From contig JAKEER010000001.1 in the NCBI GenBank assembly GCA_022616615.1, positions 1 through 40,750 of the forward strand: a DNA stretch of 40,750 nucleotides, read 5' to 3'. Positions 1-7,189 of the stretch are shown piece after piece. Made by a program: the position numbers and the translations under genes. A model generated the notes under the pieces. It worked only from the letters and a program-made list of their open reading frames with translations, was not told the DNA's origin and did not search any database. Positions within the stretch are counted from its first letter, which is position 1. Each line of letters opens with the position of its first letter. The DNA is from Acidobacteriota bacterium. GTDB taxonomy: Bacteria; Acidobacteriota; Terriglobia; Versatilivoradales; Versatilivoraceae.

Positions 1-313
1 CAGCGCGGGTTTGGCCCACCGATCTACAGCCATAGGTCTGTCTTTAGCCTCCAATTTCGGAACAAACCAAGCCACTACCAAATAGGCGCCAGTTTGCCTT
101 GCGAGGGCACTACCCGTGAATTGAGCTCGTACGCAAACCCGGCTGATGACTCAGTTCAATGCTGTCCACCACATGGAGTCTCCTGAAAAGAGCCATTCGC
201 CTCCGCACCCTGGCGGTAGAGCCGCGAAATACGTGACTGTAGTTATGAAACGAGGTGGCAAATCCATGGAAGCACCAAGACTTGGTAGACTGCCGCCTCA
301 AGTGGTTGAAAAA
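1..313. other. left-edge stretch with no recognisable gene
   Basis: Short open frames exist on both strands here, but none has a recognisable domain, a convincing ribosome binding site or a typical composition. They overlap each other and the end of the MFS gene. I see no clear repeat or RNA gene. Confidence 0.5.
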
Positions 314-1591
314 TCACTCCGAAACCTCTTTGGAAATCAAAAACAGATAAGACAGTATTCCAACGACGGATATAGCGCCAGTGATGCTGAGGGCTAGAAT
401 GAAAGACTGTGTGACGTGGGCGATGTATCCCGTCAACGCAGGCGCGATGATGCCGCCCACGTTGCCGCCAAAGTTCTGAATGCCGGACACGGTGCCGACG
501 ATGCTCTTAGAGCAGACCGCTTGCGTCAATGTCCAGGTGTTGGGCGAGGCGAGACCCAGGCCGCACAGAGAAGTTGCCAGTAACCAGACCGACGTCATCT
601 TGTCTTCCACCATACCCGCTGGGACAATGAGACAAGCGATCGCCAGGCCCGCCGCAATGAAACCCTTCCGGACAACGGGTTCCCGCCATCCCTGGCGGAT
701 GAGCCAGTCGCTGGCCAGCCCGGCCAGCATGATGGTGACTGACATGGCGAGGAAGGGCACGGAGCTGTAAAAGCCCATTTCCTTCGCCGTGAAGCCCCTG
801 CCCAGCACCAGATAACCCGGCAGCCAGGTCAGATAAACGTACCAAACATAATCGTAAGCGAAGAATCCCAGGAAAATTCCGAAGACCGTGCGGTTCCGAA
901 ACAAGTGGAGACTCTTAAGAAAGGAAGGAGCGGGCGCTTTGGCAGTCGTGGTTGCCGCCGCCGAAACTCCTCGGTGCTCCCACTTTTTGAGAAACGTATT
1001 CCACGGGAGCAACCAGACGAGCGGAATCAATCCAATGATTCCAAAGAAGAGTTTCCAGCCGTAGGCGGCCAGAAAGTAACCCGCCGCGATTGAGACCAGC
1101 GCTTGCCCCAAGCGAACTCCCATCAGATAGGCACCGGTAACGGTTCCACGCTCGCGGTCGGGAAACCAGTTAGCAACGGCACGGGCACTGGCAGGGAACG
1201 CGACGGACTGGCCAGCGCCGAGCAACACCCGTGCCGCGATCAGGGCAGCCAGTCCATCGGCCAAACCGGTGAGTGCTGAAATCGTGGACCAGAAGGCGTA
1301 TCCAATCGCATAAGACCTTCGCACACCATACAGGTCTACCAGCCAGCCCGCCGGCATCTGCATGAATGAGTAGACCCAAAAAAAGGCTGAAAGCAGGACG
1401 CCCATCACGGCCGGCGATAGCCCCAGTTCCTTAATCATGTATGGCGCCACGGCCGACAAGGCGCCACGCTGGGCATACCCGAAAATCATGCCGGTAACCA
1501 GCAGTGCGGCGAGCCACCAGCGCTGCGGAGAGTCGCGCAGGTTCTGGGAAGCCGGTTCGACGGGGTGGATAGTCGGCGTCGCGATTTTCAC
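314..1591 (-). CDS. MFS permease, ACS-like (anion/sugar-acid:cation symporter)
   Basis: A polytopic membrane protein of about 425 residues with the usual 12 hydrophobic segments of the major facilitator superfamily. The loop between TM2 and TM3 carries GWLVDLYGVRRSYAIG, a good match to MFS motif A (G-x-L-x-D-x-x-G-x-R). The early segments (GYAQRGALSAVAPYMIKELG, then FFWVYSFMQMPAGWL) resemble the anion:cation symporter subfamily that imports hexuronates, glucarate or other organic acids; the substrate cannot be read from sequence. The longest frame begins at a TTG at 1627, but the GTG at 1591 has GAGGAA just upstream and is preferred. The gene stands alone and is convergent with nothing on its left. 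Family is confident, substrate is not. Confidence 0.85.
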   Translation of the reverse strand: MKIATPTIHPVEPASQNLRDSPQRWWLAALLVTGMIFGYAQRGALSAVAPYMIKELGLSPAVMGVLLSAFFWVYSFMQMPAGWLVDLYGVRRSYAIGYAFWSTISALTGLADGLAALIAARVLLGAGQSVAFPASARAVANWFPDRERGTVTGAYLMGVRLGQALVSIAAGYFLAAYGWKLFFGIIGLIPLVWLLPWNTFLKKWEHRGVSAAATTTAKAPAPSFLKSLHLFRNRTVFGIFLGFFAYDYVWYVYLTWLPGYLVLGRGFTAKEMGFYSSVPFLAMSVTIMLAGLASDWLIRQGWREPVVRKGFIAAGLAIACLIVPAGMVEDKMTSVWLLATSLCGLGLASPNTWTLTQAVCSKSIVGTVSGIQNFGGNVGGIIAPALTGYIAHVTQSFILALSITGAISVVGILSYLFLISKEVSE

Positions 1592-1751
1592 AGGGTTTCC
1601 TCGTTGTGCAGGGCCGGCGTGCACCAAGATCGGTGGAGAGCCGCGTGTGGGCTTGTGATGCCAATGAGAAAACCTATAATACCGGAGGGTGATGATGGGT
1701 CGAAGGGTTTTTTCTTACAAGGCTCCGAGTCAACCGCGGCGAGATGAAAAC

Positions 1752-1829
1752 TGTAGGGAACGGGCGCCGTCCCGTTCCCTGTAACGACATGGGAAATCCA
1801 GACGGGGAACGCAGCGGGAGTTCCCTACA
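1752..1829. repeat. small inverted-repeat element upstream of polB
   Basis: AGGGAACGGG and CCCGTTCCCT (1755-1780) form a perfect 10-bp hairpin. The outer TGTAGGGAAC at 1752 pairs again with GTTCCCTACA at 1820-1829, so the unit is a nested inverted repeat. It lies 16 bp before the polymerase start. It resembles a dispersed intergenic repeat more than a terminator because no T run follows. Confidence 0.6.
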
Positions 1830-1845
1830 ATAACCAAGGGCGCGA

Positions 1846-4110
1846 ATGACCCTACCCTCAAAACTGAGTTTTTCCAGTAATCAAGTCCTTTACGGCTCGA
1901 ACCCAACCCAGGGCATCGTCGCTCTGGAGCTGGAAGACGATAGCCACATCCGCCTCTACCGAAGGGAACAGGGAAAACTTCTGTCTGAGCTTCAGGAGTT
2001 TCGTCCGGTCCTTTGGCTTCAAGATCCGGATCTACTCCGAAATTTCAAAGGCGAAGTGGAAATCGCGGAGCTCTGCGGAGACCTCTTCTATCGAGTGCTG
2101 GCTGTCTTCAAGTCCTGGAAGGAGTGCTTGTTCGCAAAGAAATATCTTTCCAAAGTGACTGGAAGGATGCCTTCGGACAGGTCAGCGCCCTATCTCTTTC
2201 TGAACGATCCCATCCATCAGCATCTGCTTGTCACTGGCCAGACCTGCTTTCGCGGTATGGCGCCGAGTGATCTGAATCGCCTGCAGATCGACATCGAGAC
2301 CTACTGCAGCGCCGGGTTTGAATTTTCAAACCCCGAACGGGAGGAAGACCGCCTCATCGCTATCGCGCTCGGCGACTCCTCTGGTTGGGAGAGTGTGCTG
2401 TGGGGCAAGGAGTTGACGGAACCCGAGATGTTGGAGCGGTTGAACGGCGTCATTCAAGAGCGTGATCCCGACGTCATCGAAGGTCATAACATCTTCAAGT
2501 TCGATTTGAGCTACATCAAGACGCGGGCGAGGCGATACGGAATTGCCTTGAAGTGGGGGCGCAATGGCAGCGAACCAGCGGTTTACAACTCGCGTTTGTT
2601 TATTGCCGAGCGCACCATCGATTATCCCAAGTGGGAGATTTACGGACGCCATATCGTCGATACCTGGATTCTGTCGCAGTTCTACGACATCAGCAGCCGA
2701 GAGCTGGAAGGGCTTGGCCTCAAGGAGATGGCCCAGCATTTCGGGCTGGCGTCGGACGATCGCACGTATGTTGACGGCAGCCAGATCAGCCGCGTGTATG
2801 ACGAAGCCCCTGAGTTGCTACGCCACTACGCGCAGGACGATGTGCGGGAAACACGCGCGCTGTCAGGGCTGCTCACCCCGAGTTATTTCATCCAGGCCCA
2901 GATTTTTCCCTACAACTTCCAGGATGTCGTCGTCCGGGGCAATGCCACCAAGATCAATGCACTCTTCCTTCGCGAATACCTGCGCCAACGCCATTCCCTG
3001 CCGGCCCCGCCGGGCGAAACCAAGGAATTCGCCGGCGGCTACACTGACATCTTCAAGGAAGGCGTCGTGAGGAACGTGATGCACTGCGATGTCACGTCGC
3101 TCTATCCCTCCATCATGCTGTCACGGAAGGTGAAGCCAGAGGCCGACGCGCTGGGTGTTTTTCTTCCTCTGCTTAACGACCTGCGTGCCTTTCGTGTGGA
3201 GGCCAAGCGCCTGGCGCAGCGGGCCGCAAGTGACGATGAGCGGGCTCACTACCAGGCGCTGCAGACGACGTTCAAGATCCTCATCAATTCCTTCTACGGC
3301 TACCTGGGAACTTCGTTCTCGAACTTTGCAGATTTTCGCGCGGCGGGCGAGATCACCGAGACCGGCCAGCAGATTCTCAAGCACATGATCGGCTGGCTGC
3401 AGCAGCAAGGTTGCGAGGTGATCGAGCTCGATACTGACGGCATCTACTTCGTTCCTCCAGCGGCTAAGAGCAGTGCGGCACAGGCCGAGGCGCTGATCGC
3501 CGAACTGGCGGCAACTTTGCCCGAAGGAATTGAAGTCGAGCTCGACGGGCAGTATTCGGCGATGTTCAGCTACAAGATGAAGAACTACGCCCTGCTGAAT
3601 GCGTCGGGCAAGCTGACAATCAAAGGATCGGGCCTGCGTTCCCGCGGCCTGGAAAAGTTCCAACGCCAGTTTCTGCGCGACTTGATCCTTCTGTTGCTGA
3701 CCGATCGGGAGGAAGAGATTCCTAAGCTCTATGACGAAACGCTCGCTCGGTTCGAGCGTCATGAGTTTCAAGTCGAAGACTTCTGCAAGACTGAGACGCT
3801 TTCGGAATCGCTGGCAAGTTACCGGCAAAAGGTGGAACAGGGAAAGCGCAACCCGTCGGCGCTTTACCAACTCGCCATGCAGTCGGGCCGCGAGTACCGT
3901 CCGGGCGATCCGCTCTCTTATTACGTCACTGGCATCAAGAAGAACATCACGGTGTATGAATGCTGCAAACTGGCCAGCCAGTGGGACGCAGCGCACCCTG
4001 ATGAAAATGTGGCTTACTACAAAGCCAAGCTCGAAGAACTCTATGAGAAATTCAGAGTCTACCTGTCTAATCCAGAGCCACCGGCGCAGGGAGTGTTGAA
4101 TCTGGGCTGA
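1846..4110 (+). CDS. polB: family B DNA polymerase (Pol II-like)
   Basis: A 754-residue replicative-fold polymerase with 3'-5' exonuclease. Exo I is DIETY (D149, E151), Exo II is EGHNIFKFDLSY (N215, D220) and Exo III is YAQDDVRE (Y328, D332). A YxGG-like element FAGGYT is near 396. Polymerase motif A is CDVTSLYPSIM (D415), motif B is KILINSFYGYLG (about 477-488) and motif C is ELDTDGIYF (D529, D531). All metal-binding residues are present, so both activities should be intact. The length is near that of E. coli Pol II (about 780). In bacteria such enzymes work in repair and translesion synthesis. The start ATG has AAGG six bases upstream. There is no operon partner: an inverted repeat precedes it and another element begins nine bases after the stop. 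Confidence 0.93.
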   Translation: MTLPSKLSFSSNQVLYGSNPTQGIVALELEDDSHIRLYRREQGKLLSELQEFRPVLWLQDPDLLRNFKGEVEIAELCGDLFYRVLAVFKSWKECLFAKKYLSKVTGRMPSDRSAPYLFLNDPIHQHLLVTGQTCFRGMAPSDLNRLQIDIETYCSAGFEFSNPEREEDRLIAIALGDSSGWESVLWGKELTEPEMLERLNGVIQERDPDVIEGHNIFKFDLSYIKTRARRYGIALKWGRNGSEPAVYNSRLFIAERTIDYPKWEIYGRHIVDTWILSQFYDISSRELEGLGLKEMAQHFGLASDDRTYVDGSQISRVYDEAPELLRHYAQDDVRETRALSGLLTPSYFIQAQIFPYNFQDVVVRGNATKINALFLREYLRQRHSLPAPPGETKEFAGGYTDIFKEGVVRNVMHCDVTSLYPSIMLSRKVKPEADALGVFLPLLNDLRAFRVEAKRLAQRAASDDERAHYQALQTTFKILINSFYGYLGTSFSNFADFRAAGEITETGQQILKHMIGWLQQQGCEVIELDTDGIYFVPPAAKSSAAQAEALIAELAATLPEGIEVELDGQYSAMFSYKMKNYALLNASGKLTIKGSGLRSRGLEKFQRQFLRDLILLLLTDREEEIPKLYDETLARFERHEFQVEDFCKTETLSESLASYRQKVEQGKRNPSALYQLAMQSGREYRPGDPLSYYVTGIKKNITVYECCKLASQWDAAHPDENVAYYKAKLEELYEKFRVYLSNPEPPAQGVLNLG

Positions 4111-4118
4111 GCCTGTGC

Positions 4119-4449
4119 GTCATTCCCGCTTTCGCGGGACTCTGCGAATTGGACGTTTTTCTGGCTCCCCTCCTGAGATCAGGAGGGGATGTGCCGCGCA
4201 GCGACAGCGGTCGCGCAGCGACAGCGGTCGCGCAGCGGCACGGGGGTGGTCGGAGGGATGCACCGAGTCCGGTCATTCAACCGTTTCGTATCGAGTAAGA
4301 GCCTTTGCGGCACGAAGCGTTTGAGTGGAGGTTTCCGCAACGGTCGGTCGCACCACCCCGGCGCAGGCTGCGCCAGCGCCCGCCCCTCCTCAGCCGAGGA
4401 GGGGAGCCAAAATGTCCAGTCTCCAGATTCCCGCTTTCGCGGGAATGAC
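4119..4449. repeat. 331-bp inverted-repeat (MITE-like) element
   Basis: The ends are GTCATTCCCGC (4119-4129) and GCGGGAATGAC (4439-4449), perfect inverted copies. Homology continues inward on both arms: TTGGACGTTTTTCTGGCTCC at the left answers GGAGCCAAAATGTCCAG at the right. Each arm also holds a small hairpin of the type CCCCTCCT..AGGAGGGG. Inside lies a 17-bp tandem unit, CGCGCAGCGACAGCGGT, at 4195-4211 and 4212-4228, with a partial third copy. No coding capacity is evident. It sits right behind polB and may stop or process its transcript. Confidence 0.75.
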
Positions 4450-4610
4450 GTCAAGAGAGATCGCAGACCTCTCGAGAAGCTCGATATCTGCGCCGAACGC
4501 TTGCCTCCACTGCGATCAGACTGTTACCACCTCCTCGGAGGATGCTGACAATTGGTTGTTCCCTGCGCGAGGCCGAGCGCTTTGTCCTTGGGCCACCGAC
4601 GTCGACGGGA

Positions 4611-5837
4611 CTACAGATTCGAACCGGGCAAAAGGCGGAACTCCGCGTTCATTTGGACGATGCCGTAGAACGGCTTAGATTCGACAACTTGAACGGATGC
4701 GCGAGGGCCAAGGGCAAGACGTTGCCCGTGATGGCGATCTCGAACGACGGTCTCGACAATGTAGACCCCTGCGGGGACATTCATCTGCAAGGTTATCTCG
4801 AGTGTGAAGGCGCCGGATCTAGGGAGTTCCAGCTGAAAAGCATCGTTGGCGGTGGCAAAGAGGATCTGTCCATTTTCGAGGGCTCGGAGGCGGATGAAAA
4901 CTACCTCCGAGTATTGTTCAAACCCCTCGCGGACAAAACCGCCGACAACCAAACGGACAGGCTTCCCTGAGGGCACCGGGTCGTCAGTGCCTATTTTCAC
5001 TTCACTGAGTTGAATTGAACAGCCGTCCTCGGGCGATATGCGTGCAGCCTCCTGATTCTGAATGTATGCGTCAATGCACTCTGAAGGAGATCCGAGGCGA
5101 GCAACGATGCCCTTGTTAAGCAGAATCGCCTGGGTACAGAGTGACGCAATACGATTGAGTTGATGCGAAACAATGACAACCGGTATCTCTGAACGTACCA
5201 TGGACTGAATCCTGTCGAACGCCTTTTGCTGGAAGGCAAAGTCGCCAACGGAAAGCACTTCATCGATAAGAAGTACTTCAGGGTTCAGATGAGCTGCGAT
5301 AGAAAAGCCAAGTCGCGCATTCATGCCGCTGGAGTACCGTTTGACTTGCGTGTTTATAAAATCACCAACGCCAGAAAACTCAACTATCTCGGCGAACTTT
5401 CTATCAATCTCCGAGCGCTTCATTCCCATGATCGAACCTTGAAGATAGATGTTCTCTCGCCCTGTAAGATCAGGGTGAAAACCTGCCGCCGTTTCTATCA
5501 ACGCACCAATCCGCCCACGAACTTCGCAATAGCCGCGCGTCGGTTTGAGGATTCTCGTCAGGAGCTTGAGGGTGGTTGATTTGCCGGCGCCGTTTGGCCC
5601 AATGATACCCAGGGCTTCGCCAGGTTTTACCTCGAAGGAAACGGCCTTCAGAGCCCAGAAGTCTTCACGGTCAAGTTCAGGGGCGGAGTCTCGACTTAGG
5701 AAACGTCGTGCGAGAGAAGGAACCCAATCGCGCAGACTGTCATACCGTTCCCCCCGGCGATACTTCTTCCAGACGTTTTCAAAAAGCACGCGAGAGCGAG
5801 CAGGTTTAGATGTTTTCAGCGAACTTGAATTCAGCAC
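4611..5837 (-). CDS. ABC transporter ATP-binding protein, Wzt-like, with C-terminal glycan-recognition domain
   Basis: The nucleotide-binding subunit of an ABC-2 exporter for O-antigen or other polysaccharide, on the cytoplasmic side. Walker A is GPNGAGKST (about residue 80), the signature is YSSGM, which is the form typical of this family, Walker B is VLLIDEVLSVGD and the H-loop is VSHQ. From about residue 273 to the end runs a beta-rich domain like the Wzt C-terminal domain that binds the non-reducing end of the glycan. The open frame runs up to an ATG at 5891 inside the permease gene, adding a hydrophobic leader that does not fit. The GTG at 5837 gives a normal N-terminus and a 32-base overlap with the permease. 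The pair must be co-transcribed. No glycosyltransferase lies in the window. Confidence 0.88.
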   Translation of the reverse strand: MLNSSSLKTSKPARSRVLFENVWKKYRRGERYDSLRDWVPSLARRFLSRDSAPELDREDFWALKAVSFEVKPGEALGIIGPNGAGKSTTLKLLTRILKPTRGYCEVRGRIGALIETAAGFHPDLTGRENIYLQGSIMGMKRSEIDRKFAEIVEFSGVGDFINTQVKRYSSGMNARLGFSIAAHLNPEVLLIDEVLSVGDFAFQQKAFDRIQSMVRSEIPVVIVSHQLNRIASLCTQAILLNKGIVARLGSPSECIDAYIQNQEAARISPEDGCSIQLSEVKIGTDDPVPSGKPVRLVVGGFVREGFEQYSEVVFIRLRALENGQILFATANDAFQLELPRSGAFTLEITLQMNVPAGVYIVETVVRDRHHGQRLALGPRASVQVVESKPFYGIVQMNAEFRLLPGSNL

Positions 5838-6618
5838 GATGAAAGGTAATCCAACCAACGGCAAGAACCAGAAAGGATACAACCACAGCAAACGTGAAGG
5901 GCCCCGCTGGGGGTAGTTCGTTGCGAATGAGAACAGACCGGTAGGCGTCTATAATAGGCGTCATGGGATTCAGCCTCAGCAGCATTTCCAACTTCCCGCC
6001 AATTCTTTCGACCGGATAGACCACTGAAGTCGCGAACATCCACACCGTAATAACACCTTCGGAGAGATACTTTACGTCGCGAAGAAACAGGTTACCCATT
6101 GCCAGAAGAAGAGCAATGCCGGCTGTAAATGCAACTTGCACGACGAGAATCAGCGGAAGAAGCAGGAAGTACCAGGTAACACCGGCACGATAATAAATCA
6201 TCAGTCCTACAAGCAAAATGGCTGCAACCGCGAAATCCACAAGAGCAACGAGGATAGCGGAGAACGGAAAAACTTCCCGGGGAAAATAGATCTTAGTCAC
6301 AAGATTCGAGTTTGTCGTTAGCGACGTCGCCGAGAACCTGAGTGAGCTGGCGAAGAAGTTCCAGGGTAAAAGTCCTGCGTAAACATAGATTGGGTATGGG
6401 ATCTCCAAGTTCAGAGGTGATACGCGAGTGAAGATAACTGTAAAGATGGCTGTGTTTAGCACCGGCATGAAGATAGCCCAACCGAATCCCATGACCGCCT
6501 GCTTGTACCGGATCAAGAGGTCTCGCCGAGTCATCTGGAAAAGCAGCTCTCGGTATTCGATTTGTTCCAAGAGCATCTCGCGAATGTCGGTGATCAAGGC
6601 TTTCTTTTTGCTCGGCAT
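5806..6618 (-). CDS. ABC-2 type polysaccharide export permease, Wzm-like
   Basis: An inner-membrane permease of about 270 residues with six hydrophobic segments. The N-terminal amphipathic part YRELLFQMTRRDLLIRYKQA is typical of Wzm/KpsM/TagG proteins, as are the GWAIFMPVLN segment and the late NPMTPIIDAYRSVL loop. With the downstream ATPase it should export a lipid-linked glycan. The frame could start at an ATG at 6660, but that codon lies inside the end of a MITE-like element. The ATG at 6618 has AAGG eight bases upstream and starts MPSKKK, so I prefer it. The stop overlaps the ATPase start. Confidence 0.88.
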   Translation of the reverse strand: MPSKKKALITDIREMLLEQIEYRELLFQMTRRDLLIRYKQAVMGFGWAIFMPVLNTAIFTVIFTRVSPLNLEIPYPIYVYAGLLPWNFFASSLRFSATSLTTNSNLVTKIYFPREVFPFSAILVALVDFAVAAILLVGLMIYYRAGVTWYFLLLPLILVVQVAFTAGIALLLAMGNLFLRDVKYLSEGVITVWMFATSVVYPVERIGGKLEMLLRLNPMTPIIDAYRSVLIRNELPPAGPFTFAVVVSFLVLAVGWITFHRAEFKFAENI

Positions 6619-6651
6619 GGATTTGGCCTTAGAAGATTTCCCTCCGCAATT

Positions 6652-6973
6652 ATTGAACATTGCAAATTATAGTGACAGCTCCCGTGTGTGTATGTTCGCT
6701 GCGGTCGTAGGCTGAATTCGGCTCCCCTCGCCCCAACGCGGGAGAGGGGTTGGGGGTGAGGGGGAATCCGATAGCGTGGATCAGCACGCGGAAGCAGCGC
6801 TGTATGAGGAGTCTGGAGCTCTGCAGGATCAATCAGCCGCGTGCTGGCCCCCTCACCCCATGAAGGCTTCTCAAGCCTTCATCCTCTTCGCGCGTTGGGG
6901 CGAGGGGAACCGAGGTCGATTGAGTTCCTCGAGAAACCACCAGCTTCGTCACTATATTCTGCGATCCTCAGTA
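6652..6973. repeat. MITE-like element, copy A (complete, with terminal inverted repeats)
   Basis: The left end TTGAACATTGCAAATTATAG (with TGAC following) and the right end GTCACTATATTCTGCGATCC (with TCAGTA following) are imperfect inverted repeats of about 25 bp. The inside has inverted blocks rich in CCCCTCGCCCCAACGCG and CGCGTTGGGGCGAGGGG, and a small GAAGGCTTCTCAAGCCTTC hairpin. There is no transposase gene. A second copy in the opposite orientation is at 18507-18778, and end fragments are at 30591-30659 and 34150-34186. This makes it a mobile or formerly mobile non-autonomous element. Target duplications are not obvious. Confidence 0.75.
6666..6694 (-). promoter_or_regulatory. possible promoter in the end of the MITE-like element, facing the wzm-like gene
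   Basis: Read on the minus strand, a perfect TATAAT (6671 to 6666) lies in the terminal repeat. Seventeen bases further upstream is CATACA, a weak -35 (three of six). Transcription would begin near 6659 and reach the ATG at 6618. The -35 match is poor, so this is only a candidate. Confidence 0.3.
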
Positions 6974-6980
6974 AGCGTTA

Positions 6981-7170
6981 GCGGATTTGTTTAGCGGGTG
7001 GCATCGCCCGTGCTGGTGGCAGGCTTGGTCGAGCAGCACTGTGCGAGGACCGGCTCGCTACCGCTCGCGGTACTGTCAGTGCCCGGACTCTGAGGCGAAC
7101 AGTACCGCGAGCGGTAGCGAGCCGGTCCTGAGGTGCGCAGAGGCAGCGTCACCCCGCTAAACAAATCCGC
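6981..7170. repeat. 190-bp foldback element
   Basis: Nested inverted repeats. The outer arms are GCGGATTTGTTTAGCGGG (6981-6998) and CCCGCTAAACAAATCCGC (7153-7170). The inner arms are 31 bases each, at 7046-7076 and 7099-7129, perfectly complementary, with a 22-base loop. Sequences of this kind would form a very strong hairpin in RNA. It lies 20 bases beyond the stop of the NRPS-like gene and right against the MITE-like element, so it may act as a transcript end for the biosynthetic genes. No T run follows, so it is not a classical terminator. Confidence 0.75.
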
Positions 7171-7189
7171 GTTAGCTTTCGATGAACTC

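Noticed and set aside
3121-3996. 291-codon open frame opposite the DNA polymerase gene
   Set aside because: It is the antisense shadow of polB, whose motifs A, B and C cover the same bases.
4611-4628. GGTTCGAATC on the minus strand, like the T-arm of a tRNA
   Set aside because: It lies in the last codons of the Wzt-like gene, and no acceptor, D or anticodon arm can be formed around it.
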